Program-made: the position numbers and the translations under genes
In this document: piece by piece, positions 1-6,786 of the stretch
Layout of the letters: the number at the start of each line of letters is the position of its first letter
How positions within the stretch are numbered: the first letter of the stretch is position 1
The notes under the pieces: model-generated
Told to the model about the DNA's origin: nothing
The model's input: the letters and a program-made list of their open reading frames with translations, nothing else
Databases searched by the model: none
Assembly (NCBI GenBank): GCA_040387375.1
Contig: JAZKDW010000018.1
Location: 1-64,000 of the forward strand
Direction of reading: 5' to 3'
DNA length: 64,000 bases
Source of the DNA: JAZKDW01 sp040387375
Lineage (GTDB): Bacteria; Pseudomonadota; Gammaproteobacteria; Burkholderiales; Burkholderiaceae_D

Positions 1-104
1 TGCATGTGGTGCCGCTGCAGCTGCTGGCGTATCACACGGCGCTGGCGCGGGGGACCGATGTGGACAAGCCGAGGAATCTGGCGAAGTCGGTGACGGTGGA
101 GTAA
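1..104 (+). CDS. glmS: glutamine--fructose-6-phosphate aminotransferase, C-terminal end (partial)
   Basis: Only the last 33 codons and the stop are in the window; the rest lies upstream. GlmS makes glucosamine-6-phosphate from fructose-6-phosphate and glutamine for cell-wall synthesis. The translated tail contains PLQLLAYHTALARGTDVD and ends LAKSVTVE before TAA, which is the nearly invariant GlmS C-terminus. This 3' end is also the TnsD recognition region of attTn7 in many bacteria, which matters because a Tn7-like end follows about 40 bp downstream. Identification is certain from the tail alone, although the catalytic domains cannot be seen. Confidence 0.95.
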   Translation, partial: HVVPLQLLAYHTALARGTDVDKPRNLAKSVTVE

Positions 105-123
105 ATCTTGTGATGGGAGCGTT

Positions 124-141
124 TTGATTATCAATAATCAA
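124..141. other. Perfect dyad between glmS and the Tn7-like end
   Basis: TTGATTAT, a 2-nt spacer, then ATAATCAA: 8-bp arms with no mismatch, 20 bp after the glmS stop codon and three bases before the Tn7-like end. It could be a weak hairpin or a protein site. No T-run follows, so it is not a convincing terminator. Confidence 0.5.
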
Positions 142-144
142 GTC

Positions 145-169
145 TGTCGGGCGACAATAAAGTCTGTCG
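145..169 (+). mobile_element. Tn7-like transposon end (single terminal TnsB-type repeat)
   Basis: The segment begins TGT and carries GACAATAAAGTCT at exactly the offset this word has in the terminal repeat of Tn7, with about 18 of the first 21 positions matching from memory. It lies 41 bp after the glmS stop, the place where Tn7-family elements insert. A 14-mer is repeated with period 20 (AATCAAGTCTGTCG at 136-149 and AATAAAGTCTGTCG at 156-169), as expected for tandem TnsB sites, although this also makes the exact terminus uncertain. No further copies were seen inward and no tns genes are in the window, so this is either a solo end or one edge of a decayed island. Confidence 0.5.
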
Positions 170-188
170 AAGATTTAATATGTTGATC

Positions 189-221
189 ACTGCTGTGGGC
201 CGGCTTTGCGTCCACAGCAGT
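189..221. terminator. Hairpin downstream of the glmS/Tn7-like junction
   Basis: ACTGCTGTGG (189-198) pairs perfectly with CCACAGCAGT (212-221) around a 13-nt loop, followed by TTGATTCAATT. It is a stable 10-bp stem but has only a short T-run. It may end transcription from glmS, or from the minus-strand gene that stops at 592. Confidence 0.45.
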
Positions 222-591
222 TTGATTCAATTCAACTGCGCAAGTTGTGATTTGATCTGACAGGGTGCCAAGTTACGGAGGTCCGAGTTCGACCCTTTGC
301 TGACGTTTAGTCTTCCCGAAAGCTGACATTCGCGGAAGGACGAAGCAAGTTCTCGAAAACTGAAGAAACTGCGCCTCTGCCTGCGAGTGCTCTCTGACAT
401 TTTGACTTGACGACGTTGAAGCTCCGAGGGCGATGTAATCATCGAGTCGATCAGTGCCAAACGCATTCGTGTCAAATTGCAAGGCAGGTCGGAGGATCTC
501 GGTGATTATTGCCGGACCACGGACCATATTCTGCCCCTGCGTTCCAATACCATCTTTCCTCCTTTAAACGCAAACTCGCGGTGATTTTCGT
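222..591. other. Intergenic stretch without a recognisable gene
   Basis: About 370 bp between the hairpin and the stop of the membrane-protein gene. Two overlapping minus-strand reading frames of about 80 codons exist, but neither has a recognisable motif or ribosome-binding site and they overlap each other in different frames. I see no gene here. Confidence 0.5.
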
Positions 592-2364
592 CTACGTGTC
601 TGACGCTGCTTTCCTGGACACTTGGTTAAGCTCAGCTTGAGAAGCAGCTGCCACCTCCGCCCCGGGCTCGGGCGGCGCAGGGTCCAGTTCGAGGTAGACG
701 TATCTTGGTTCGCGCCGGAGCCCTTCGGCTGGATACATGCGCACCAGTCGTCGGTTCTCCGCATCGAAGGTCATGCCGTCTACCAGGCACGCTTCAGCGA
801 CGCGCGGGTTATACCCATGCAGCCAGACGTAGTTCTTCTTCGTCCAGGCCAGCACGGCCTTCTGGAGCGCCCGACTTTCCTTGTCGTAGTCGCGCGGCCC
901 GATGGTGAGTCCCATCACGTTCAGGCAGAAGCCGAGAATCTTCGCCCCCTTGAAGTTGGGGAAGCGCTTCATGTGAGCAATCTCGCTGTACAGAAGTCTG
1001 CGTACCTTGAACCTGACGGCAGCACCGGCCTTGCCCGTGAGTTGATCAAAGTTGAACAACGTCGACCAGACTGAGTTGTGCTGAATCCACCAGCACAGGC
1101 TGTTCGGCGAAGTGACGGCGGAAGCTGCGAACACAACCTCGAATATCAAGTTGGCGATGTGATCGTAGAAGGTTTGGAGCGCTCGACTGTTCTTGTCCCG
1201 AATTCGTAGTTGGAGATAGTCGGGAACCCCCTTCTTTTCGAGAATCTCTACTGCGTCCTTGATGAATTCGACGATCACCTGGAGGCGTGCCTGCAGATCG
1301 TCGCCCCAGGCACCGTTGGCTACACCATCAAGCTTGTACAGATCGAATACCGCATGCTCAATGTTGCTCTTGGCGCGGTAGAGAACGAACGAATGGCCGC
1401 CGTACCCCTCTTCGACGTAACTGCGAAAAGTCATCAACACTATTCGGCAGTAGGCTTCCCACTGTGCGGCGTCCCATTCCCTCGTGCCATAGATGTCTGG
1501 ATCAAGGAGGGTTCCAATCGTCTCGGCCATCTCGTAGTTCGAGAACATCGCCTGACTGAGGGGCTTGTGGTAACCGATCAAGCCGGACTCATACCCCTCG
1601 GCCTCGTGATAGAGGAAACAGTCCTTGTTTGCCAGGGCCTCGTTGACGATGTTCTTGGCGAAGGTCTCCACCTGGATGCCGTGCTTCTTCGCGTCGGCCA
1701 TTGCTTGGAACACGGCCAGTGCGGTGCCCGGCGATGAATCGACGATTGCACGGCACAGCCTCTTGTCGGCGATGAGCAGAAGCAGATCGTTGGCGTATCG
1801 TTCTACCTTCGGAGGGTCCTTCTTCTCGTCTTCGCGCTCAAGCCGACAGTTCTTAAGCCTGCCTCTGTCCGTGGCGTGGCGGACAAGCGCCCTAGCCGAG
1901 TAGGCGAGTTCGTCTGCGATGACTGCGAGCTCTGCCGGTGAGCCCTTGAGGATGAATTGATACAGGGTCTGTGCGAAGCGCTCGGCGTTGTGCCGACCGT
2001 ATGTGGGCGGCCGGATGAACGCGAACCAAGTCCAGGAGAGGAACGTCAGCAGGAACAATCCGCCCAGGATCGCTTGCCACGACGCGGGCGTCAGGAGGTT
2101 GCCTTTTGGTACGAGCCACTGCTCGGCGCGCCAGAGGTCCGTCAGCAGCGTGAGCACACCGACGGCGGCGACGACCGAGAACGTGATACCCAGCAGAGGT
2201 ATGGGGGCGGTCCGGACTCGGAACCGGTAGCGGACGTCGGCGATTGTCCAAGCCAACACCATGAGCGCGAGGCCCGCGAGGAATTCCGAGAAGCCGAAGA
2301 ACTTCTGCCCACTGCCGTCGAGAGGGATGAAGCAAACGCCCATGACGCACTGGTCAACTGTCAC
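592..2364 (-). CDS. Predicted membrane protein of unknown function, 590 aa
   Basis: The N-terminal ~120 residues hold three hydrophobic segments (around FLAGLALMVLAWTIADV, IPLLGITFSVVAAVG and AILGGLFLLTFLSWTW). The remaining ~470 residues are soluble in character and rich in aromatic and charged residues. The start is GTG at 2364, supported by an AGGAGG box six bases upstream; an ATG seven codons further in is weaker. I do not recognise the family. It is the first gene inside the island after the Tn7-like end and is transcribed towards glmS. A cargo role (defence or sensing) would fit the neighbourhood, but nothing in the sequence proves it. Confidence 0.8.
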   Translation of the reverse strand: MTVDQCVMGVCFIPLDGSGQKFFGFSEFLAGLALMVLAWTIADVRYRFRVRTAPIPLLGITFSVVAAVGVLTLLTDLWRAEQWLVPKGNLLTPASWQAILGGLFLLTFLSWTWFAFIRPPTYGRHNAERFAQTLYQFILKGSPAELAVIADELAYSARALVRHATDRGRLKNCRLEREDEKKDPPKVERYANDLLLLIADKRLCRAIVDSSPGTALAVFQAMADAKKHGIQVETFAKNIVNEALANKDCFLYHEAEGYESGLIGYHKPLSQAMFSNYEMAETIGTLLDPDIYGTREWDAAQWEAYCRIVLMTFRSYVEEGYGGHSFVLYRAKSNIEHAVFDLYKLDGVANGAWGDDLQARLQVIVEFIKDAVEILEKKGVPDYLQLRIRDKNSRALQTFYDHIANLIFEVVFAASAVTSPNSLCWWIQHNSVWSTLFNFDQLTGKAGAAVRFKVRRLLYSEIAHMKRFPNFKGAKILGFCLNVMGLTIGPRDYDKESRALQKAVLAWTKKNYVWLHGYNPRVAEACLVDGMTFDAENRRLVRMYPAEGLRREPRYVYLELDPAPPEPGAEVAAASQAELNQVSRKAASDT

Positions 2365-2394
2365 CTGGACCTCCTCTTTGTATCGACACGGAGC

Positions 2395-2448
2395 GCGGGG
2401 TCAGCTCTTGCAACCACGGACATGTTGGATTGCAAGACCTGACCCCGC
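2395..2448. repeat. Long imperfect inverted repeat with GGGGTCAG ends
   Basis: GCGGGGTCAGCTCTTGCAA (2395-2413) and TTGCAAGACCTGACCCCGC (2430-2448) pair at 18 of 19 positions around a 16-nt loop. The word GGGGTCAGGTCTTGCA recurs in intergenic repeats of many proteobacteria and is, from memory, often linked to IS200/RAYT-type transposases. No such transposase is nearby. It lies just upstream of the membrane-protein gene start and may be a solitary mobile palindrome. Confidence 0.6.
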
Positions 2449-2704
2449 TTTTGCATGGCGTTTTGGTTCGCATCAACCTTCCTTACATTTGATGGGCACT
2501 GCAAGAAAGTCATAATGCGACTTGCGGACGCGACTTATGGGCATAGTTGGTACAAGGTGCACCATGTTGCCATTGACCAATAGACAATGCAATCCCAGTT
2601 AGAGCAGGTGTTCGAATGGCAGCAAACGGGGACTATCCGCCTGCGCCTTTCGTCCGCAAATGGCCGATAAGCGTCCATTTCAGAACATCTACCGGCCCAT
2701 CTCT
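2449..2704. other. Intergenic stretch with one copy of a dispersed TCCGC/GGCCGAT repeat
   Basis: No gene is visible. Around 2647-2683 a word of the form CGTCCGC-N4-GGCCGATA-N-GCGTCCATT occurs. It resembles segments at about 5276-5300 and 9479-9557 in the same island, so a short dispersed repeat family is present. Confidence 0.45.
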
Positions 2705-3331
2705 TTAGACTTCTGTTTGCTCCGCAATCTCAAGCGGGTCGTCGACTTCGATGCCGAGATACCGTACAGTGCTTTCGAGCCTGGTATGCCCCAGCAGCAA
2801 TTGAACAGCTCGCAGATTTTTCGTGCGCCGGTAGATCAACCTCGCCTTCGTCCGTCTCATCGTGTGGGTGCCATAGGCAGCTGAATCCAAGCCAATAGAC
2901 TCCATCCAGGACGCAACTATGCGCGCATATTGGCGGGTAGACAGGTGCGGCGACTTGGCTACCCTACTTGGAAACAGGTGTTGGTCGGCAGCAAGTTGGG
3001 CCTTTTCGACCCATGCTGCGACAGATTGTCGCGTCTGCTCAGTAATCTCAAACTGTACCGGCCGATGTGTTTTGTGCTGCATAACCATGGCGCGAGGAAG
3101 AATGCTTCGTCCTTGAGCGATGTCGCAGACCCGTAAGCCGACCAGGTCACAGCCGCGCAGCTTGCTATCAATGGCCAAGTTGAACAGTACTAGATCGCGC
3201 GTCTTGTCAGCAAGCTGAAGTCGTATTCGGATCGCCCAGATCTCCTTCAATTTCAACGGCGCTTTTTGCCCAATTAGCCTGCCATTGTTCCAAGGGGTCG
3301 ACTGCTTTGAATTATCAAGATGGGGTTTCAT
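2705..3331 (-). CDS. Short tyrosine recombinase / phage-type integrase, 208 aa
   Basis: This is a DNA strand-exchange enzyme consisting of little more than the catalytic domain. The visible catalytic set is an Arg in LRGCDLVGLRV, a Lys in HKTHRPVQFEI, the H-x-x-R motif in GTHTMRRTKA, a second His in LLLGHTRLESTVRYLG and the nucleophilic Tyr in that same segment. The N-terminal arm/core-binding domain of full-length integrases is missing, as in a known group of ~200-residue integrases. The ATG at 3331 is chosen because AAGGAG precedes it by seven bases; an in-frame start at 3370 lacks a ribosome site. It lies distal to the attC at 3436-3516 and points the same way as the cassettes, so it may be a cassette or the remnant of a separate island integrase. 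It is not IntI. Confidence 0.85.
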   Translation of the reverse strand: MKPHLDNSKQSTPWNNGRLIGQKAPLKLKEIWAIRIRLQLADKTRDLVLFNLAIDSKLRGCDLVGLRVCDIAQGRSILPRAMVMQHKTHRPVQFEITEQTRQSVAAWVEKAQLAADQHLFPSRVAKSPHLSTRQYARIVASWMESIGLDSAAYGTHTMRRTKARLIYRRTKNLRAVQLLLGHTRLESTVRYLGIEVDDPLEIAEQTEV

Positions 3332-3387
3332 GGAATTCTCCTTCAAAAAATGGAATCCCATTTTCTTCACACGTGCGGTCGCTTACC

Positions 3388-3516
3388 GACCCATAGCAGA
3401 CATTCAGTAAACCCAAAAAGCGGACGCTTGGGAGTAATTAACGTCGGAGATGACCGGCGGACAGTAGGCTGGCAAAGCCAGCCGATAGGACGTCCATGTC
3501 GATTGACTTGTTAGCC
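3388..3516 (-). repeat. Island repeat copy 1, overlapping an attC-like site
   Basis: The stretch from about 3413 (AAAAAGCGGACGCT) to 3516 aligns with 5344-5436 over roughly 100 bp. Shared blocks include AAAAAGCGG, CAGTAGGC, AGGACGTCC and GTGTCGATTG or close variants. The part 3436-3516 behaves as an attC (separate entry). The part 3388-3430 carries the TAGCAGACATTCA / AAAGCGGACG words of the dispersed repeat family. Confidence 0.6.
3436..3516 (-). repeat. attC-like recombination site, 81 bp
   Basis: Read on the minus strand it opens with GGCTAAC (3516-3510), close to the R'' box, and closes with GTTAATT (3442-3436), close to the R' consensus GTTRRRY. Between them is the hairpin GGCTGGC-TTT-GCCAGCC. 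It starts 31 bp after the stop codon of the Abi-alpha gene, the expected position for the attC of that cassette. Box matches are imperfect, so the call rests on position and architecture. Confidence 0.6.
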
Positions 3517-3546
3517 GTCATTTCCATCCTGACGCAGCCCATTTTA

Positions 3547-4278
3547 TTAACTTCTAAACCCAAGATCTGGAATGCACGAGGCTGCAAACAGCCGGCCGAA
3601 CTCGGTCAACTGCATAGTACTGTGCCTGCGAATACCACTCTGCACGCCGTCGGCGCCAACTATTGGCTCTTGCTTTTGAACAGGCCACTGGACCAGACTC
3701 AGAGAGTCCAAGTGTGAGTAGTAGAGGCCGACCTGTGCCGGTTGCCATAAATCCGCTTCGGGGATTTCGCTCCTTTCGACCACGCGATTTTCAAACCGGT
3801 TCTCCTTCCGATTGAAATCTAGCTTGTCGACGACCTTGAAATCGTTGTGCCGCAGCCGTGACAGGATCACTGCTTCATCTCGGGATAGCTGAGAGATGAT
3901 TTGGGCGAAGGACGGGTGAACCGTCAAGATAGCCTCCGAGTCCACGGATCGGGTCAATAGCTCCTCGAACATCTGCCAAAGAGGGTTGGATTCCTCGAGG
4001 TACTGCATCTGCTGAAGAGACGGACCTGCGATTTCGGCGGGTGCCTCTCGCTGCCTTTCTTCTGGAACTCGCACACGAATTCTCTCAACGGCCCGTTCAA
4101 ACCTGTCTTGGAATGCAGCGGCCAGTTGGAAAGGCGCAAGGAGGAGGCGTGCAGTCTTAACAACGTCAACCGCGATCTTACCCACCTCGCGGGCGGGAAG
4201 AGAAGCGACATCGTCGTACGCCTTCTCGATTACATTTGTGGGGAGCAGCTTCTCAATTCCATCGGGTAACGGCACCAT
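3547..4278 (-). CDS. Abi-alpha (DUF4393) family protein, probable anti-phage cassette gene, 243 aa
   Basis: The N-terminal half contains the family's conserved run LPAREVGKIAVDVVKTARLL, followed by LLAPFQLAAAFQDRFE and AGPSLQQMQYLEES. The family hallmark HPSFAQIISQLSRDEAVIL appears near residue 125. These match the Abi-alpha/DUF4393 family associated with abortive infection; the biochemical mechanism of that family is not established as far as I know. The ATG at 4278 lies 22 bp after the R' box of the preceding attC and an attC follows the stop, so it is a complete cassette. It is the second gene downstream of the intI relic in cassette orientation. Confidence 0.85.
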   Translation of the reverse strand: MVPLPDGIEKLLPTNVIEKAYDDVASLPAREVGKIAVDVVKTARLLLAPFQLAAAFQDRFERAVERIRVRVPEERQREAPAEIAGPSLQQMQYLEESNPLWQMFEELLTRSVDSEAILTVHPSFAQIISQLSRDEAVILSRLRHNDFKVVDKLDFNRKENRFENRVVERSEIPEADLWQPAQVGLYYSHLDSLSLVQWPVQKQEPIVGADGVQSGIRRHSTMQLTEFGRLFAASCIPDLGFRS

Positions 4279-4300
4279 TTTCGGTCCTTGGTGTTGTGAC

Positions 4301-4387
4301 GGCTAACGCCGCATTAACCAGCACACAGCACATGCCGCGAAGCGGCAAGCCCTTTGCTGTGTGTCTGTGTTGAATAAAAAGTTAGCC
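4301..4387 (-). repeat. attC site, 87 bp
   Basis: On the minus strand it runs from GGCTAAC (4387-4381) to GTTAGCC (4307-4301). The centre holds ACACACAGCAAAGGGCTTG, the hairpin GCCGC-TTC-GCGGC and GTGCTGTGTG, giving long imperfect arms, the classic attC fold. The stop codon of the upstream HEPN gene (4382) lies inside the R'' box, and the next ORF starts 22 bp beyond R'. This is one of the clearest attC sites in the window. Confidence 0.85.
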
Positions 4388-4903
4388 CGCAGCCTCGTCG
4401 TTCTTTGACCATACGGGCTTTACCTCACGTTTTAGAACTAGTTTGTAAAGAGCCAGTTGTGCTTCATGAATTTCTTTGGAGACTGCATGAACGTCTTCAA
4501 CTGTCACAGGCTCAACTGAAACTTTCACCTTGCCACGAGCAGATCCTTGAGGGAGCATGTATTGGTCTTTGTCCGGATCATAGGCCACGCCGTTATGAGC
4601 GAATCTATTTCGGCTTGTTTGAGCCGAGCGGAGCTTGCCGACGACCTCCTTGTGATTTGCTAGATGGGGGCAGCTACCCTTTAGTTCTTCGCAGAGGGCT
4701 CCAAGCATGTCCAAGCGCTGAGGGAAGCTCGAATGCACCACTAGAATAAAAGGTGTGGTGTCGGCAAGAGAATCGAAGCCTGCCAACTTGCCAATAAGGG
4801 TGTTTAGCAACGACTCCAAAGACGCCCACAAGGCTGACAGACGCCCCAATTCAATGAGGAATTCATCAGGAAGTGGCCATCCTGCACGGTAGTCTATTGT
4901 CAC
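4382..4903 (-). CDS. HEPN-like cassette protein, 173 aa
   Basis: A small, mostly helical protein with the signature R98-x4-H103 in SRNRFAHNG, the catalytic pattern of HEPN ribonucleases and toxins. N-terminal helices (LSALWASLESLLNTLIG) also fit that fold. No named Pfam family came to mind. The start is GTG at 4903, set by GGAGGG four bases upstream; a GTTAGTC box lies 17 bp upstream at 4920-4926. The stop lies inside the R'' box of the following attC, typical of a gene cassette. It is the first gene on the minus-strand side of the intI relic, where a Pc-type promoter would be expected to act. An RNase or toxin role is inferred from the motif only. Confidence 0.7.
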   Translation of the reverse strand: MTIDYRAGWPLPDEFLIELGRLSALWASLESLLNTLIGKLAGFDSLADTTPFILVVHSSFPQRLDMLGALCEELKGSCPHLANHKEVVGKLRSAQTSRNRFAHNGVAYDPDKDQYMLPQGSARGKVKVSVEPVTVEDVHAVSKEIHEAQLALYKLVLKREVKPVWSKNDEAAG

Positions 4904-4919
4904 AATTCCCTCCTTTGCT

Positions 4920-4926
4920 GACTAAC
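4920..4926 (-). other. Candidate attI/attC core box at the first cassette junction
   Basis: GTTAGTC on the minus strand, next to AGGAGG and the GTG of the HEPN gene. No folded attC arms flank it, so it may be the attI-side crossover of the relic integron. It is 132 bp upstream of the intI relic start. Confidence 0.35.
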
Positions 4927-5057
4927 TGGTACTTATATGGACAAAACAGCCGGTATACACGGCCAACGTCCAGTATGCACGATCCTTTTATTCGCCAAAA
5001 GCCACGGCCGACTTGAATTTTCGACGATCCTGTATATGCATTCAGCGATAAATAAGC

Positions 5058-5228
5058 GTGAGAGATGGCACCCCATCCTCATCAGGAACTACAGAAAAGC
5101 TCAAGCTACTGGACCAGTTAAGACGTTATATTCGTGCCAATCATTGTAGTCTACGGACGGAACGGGTTTATGTCTATTGGGCAAGATCTTATCTGCGTTT
5201 CCGTAGCTTGGGCCATCCCATAATATGG
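5058..5228 (+). pseudogene. intI: Integron integrase (intI) N-terminal fragment
   Basis: From GTG 5058 the translation contains KLLDQLRRYIRANHCSLRTE followed by RVYVYWARSYLRFRSLGHP, the N-terminal SAM-like domain of IntI integrases. Similarity stops after about 55 residues. The frame then runs into a repeat word (CGTCCGCTTTTGGCCGAA, around 5276) and ends at 5303 with no catalytic R, H-x-x-R or Y, so no functional IntI can be made here. It is divergent from the first cassette, as intI normally is, but cassettes of the same orientation also lie behind it, so the locus was broken or rearranged. Confidence 0.8.
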
Positions 5229-5275
5229 GAGACGAGGGAGAATCCCATGACTGCTTTAGGGTTGCGGCTCGAGCG

Positions 5276-5436
5276 TCCGCTTTTGGCCGAACTGAGACAT
5301 TGATAAATGTCGCAAAACGACCCTAAGCAGTTCTTGCCGATTCCAAAAAGCGGTCGTTCAGAGTAGAAATGGCCGTCGGCCAGTAGGCGGGCGAACGCCC
5401 GCCGACAGGACGTCCGTGTCGATTGCCATGTTAGAT
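5276..5436. repeat. Island repeat copy 2 with a truncated attC-like site
   Basis: The left part carries CGTCCGCTTTTGGCCGAA, GAGACATT and, inverted, AAAAAGCGGTCGTTC. The right part (5366-5436) matches the attC at 3436-3516: hairpin GGCGGGC-GAAC-GCCCGCC, AGGACGTCC, GTGTCGATTG, then GTTAGAT at 5430-5436 (R'' ATCTAAC on the minus strand, an exact consensus match). About 11 bp containing the R' box of copy 1 is missing here, so this attC looks recombination-defective at one side. Confidence 0.6.
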
Positions 5437-5440
5437 GTCG

Positions 5441-5998
5441 TCATGGCGCCGTTCGCCTGAATTGGTTGGCGAGACAGTCCGAACGCCACTCCCAATAGTC
5501 CGACAGAAGTTGGTTTGCAGCGATGATCCGCTCAATGAGCTTTTCGAGGGAGTCCACCGAGAATTGCACGTATTCCTGCAGCATCCCCTTTTTTGATCCC
5601 TTCAACCGCACAAACGTGTATCCCTCGTGATCAGTGCTATTCCAATCTGCGTGCACTACGAGATTTCGAAGCTTAGCGATCTCATTCAGCTCGCCGAGCA
5701 GTTCGTCAAACTTCGGCGGTCCAGCATCAAAGCACTGGTGGAAGTCCTCGCAGAAGCGCTTAAACAAGTCCAACTTGGCAGTGAACATGAGCCTCTGAAT
5801 TACGATCAGGCCTGGCGCATCAGTTCGGTCGGAAATGATCTCGCAGATGAACGCGTCGAGCGACTTCTCAACGGCGTTGAAGTACATAACAACCAACCCT
5901 ACAAGGGGCAGTGACTCGTCCAGGTAGGCCTCCGCGCGGTCCTCCTCCTCATTCTCGTGCGACAGATGCTGGACGAACTGCTTGGTTCTGGTCTTCAT
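5441..5998 (-). CDS. HEPN-like cassette protein, 185 aa
   Basis: An acidic, helical protein carrying R111-x4-H116 in KLRNLVVHADWN, the HEPN motif. A longer frame starts at 6031, but those codons lie in the R' box of the attC at 6023-6085. The ATG at 5998 (MKTRTKQFV), preceded by a G-rich stretch, is therefore preferred. The stop is four bases from the next attC-like R'' box at 5430-5436. I do not recognise a named family; RNase, toxin or abortive-infection function is inferred from the motif and the company it keeps. Confidence 0.65.
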   Translation of the reverse strand: MKTRTKQFVQHLSHENEEEDRAEAYLDESLPLVGLVVMYFNAVEKSLDAFICEIISDRTDAPGLIVIQRLMFTAKLDLFKRFCEDFHQCFDAGPPKFDELLGELNEIAKLRNLVVHADWNSTDHEGYTFVRLKGSKKGMLQEYVQFSVDSLEKLIERIIAANQLLSDYWEWRSDCLANQFRRTAP

Positions 5999-6022
5999 GA
6001 GGTCCCCACGTCCCGGAACAAT

Positions 6023-6085
6023 GTCTAACATTCCGGTTCAGGCGCACGCGGCTTCTTGCGAGTCGCCTGCAACCGAGAGTTAGGT
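6023..6085 (-). repeat. attC site, 63 bp
   Basis: On the minus strand it opens ACCTAAC (6085-6079) and closes GTTAGAC (6029-6023); both boxes fit the RYYYAAC / GTTRRRY consensus exactly. TCTCGGTTGCAGGCG and CGCCTGAACCGGA form the paired arms. This is the best attC by sequence in the window. Confidence 0.9.
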
Positions 6086-6786
6086 TCGCGTTTCACGGCG
6101 TGCTCGCAAGCATGGCAACGAGCTGCCTTTGGATCTGCTCGTCTTTCGTCGCGACGCCAAGGCGAGGATTTATAGCCCATTGCGACGCATGAACCAGAAG
6201 ATTTCTGCGTTCCGAGCTGGCCATGAACGAGAACGAGACCTGATGATAGTTCCGCCCAATCTCCTGTCCCTCGCTACTTCCTGCGTTGATACTGAACCAA
6301 GGCTCCTTCCCTCCACCGGCATTACCCGGCTTCTACGGTACTACGAGCCTCTCCTTCACCCCGCAGCGCCCGGACCGTCCCTCACGGGCGTCCGGTTGGT
6401 CGTCCCCGACCACGCCACGGGGCTTCCCGTGTTGCGTATGTCTTCCTTGTGTACATGCTGTCGCCACTTCCCCGGCACAGCGACGGGCGGCACTGCCTTG
6501 CTCGATCCGTTCCGTCGTATCAGCCTTCCCCGAAAGGGTCGTCGGGTCGGCCTGTGCATCGTCCTTTTCGAGGCTTGCTCGGCGCTCACTCGCGTTACGG
6601 CCTGCACACTCGCGCTGTCACCATATTTCGTGACACGCTTCGCCGAAGGCTTCAGCCGCTTCGTTACCTCCACGGCTGCTCCGGTTGCTTCCGGCGGGAG
6701 CACTTCGCCGGGTGGGGCTTGCACCCACTGGACCAACATCGCCTTATCACGGCGCACACCCGAAGCGGTCATCGCCGACTTCGCAA
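6086..6786. other. Cassette-sized segment without a convincing gene
   Basis: About 700 bp between two attC sites, occupying the place of a gene cassette. Long frames are open on both strands at once (for example 6129-6947 plus, 6356-6805 minus). They are rich in Arg, Ser, Pro and Cys, have no ribosome sites and show no known domain, so I do not call any of them coding. Translations resembling these recur, from memory, as spurious hypothetical proteins in other proteobacteria, which would suggest a conserved non-coding element. A structured RNA or an ORF-less cassette is possible. Confidence 0.4.

Noticed and set aside
222..591. Minus-strand frames of about 80 codons near 227-527
   Set aside because: They overlap each other in different frames, lack ribosome sites and show no motif.
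4937..5149. 70-codon plus-strand frame overlapping the intI relic
   Set aside because: It is in a different frame from the IntI-like sequence and shows no similarity itself.
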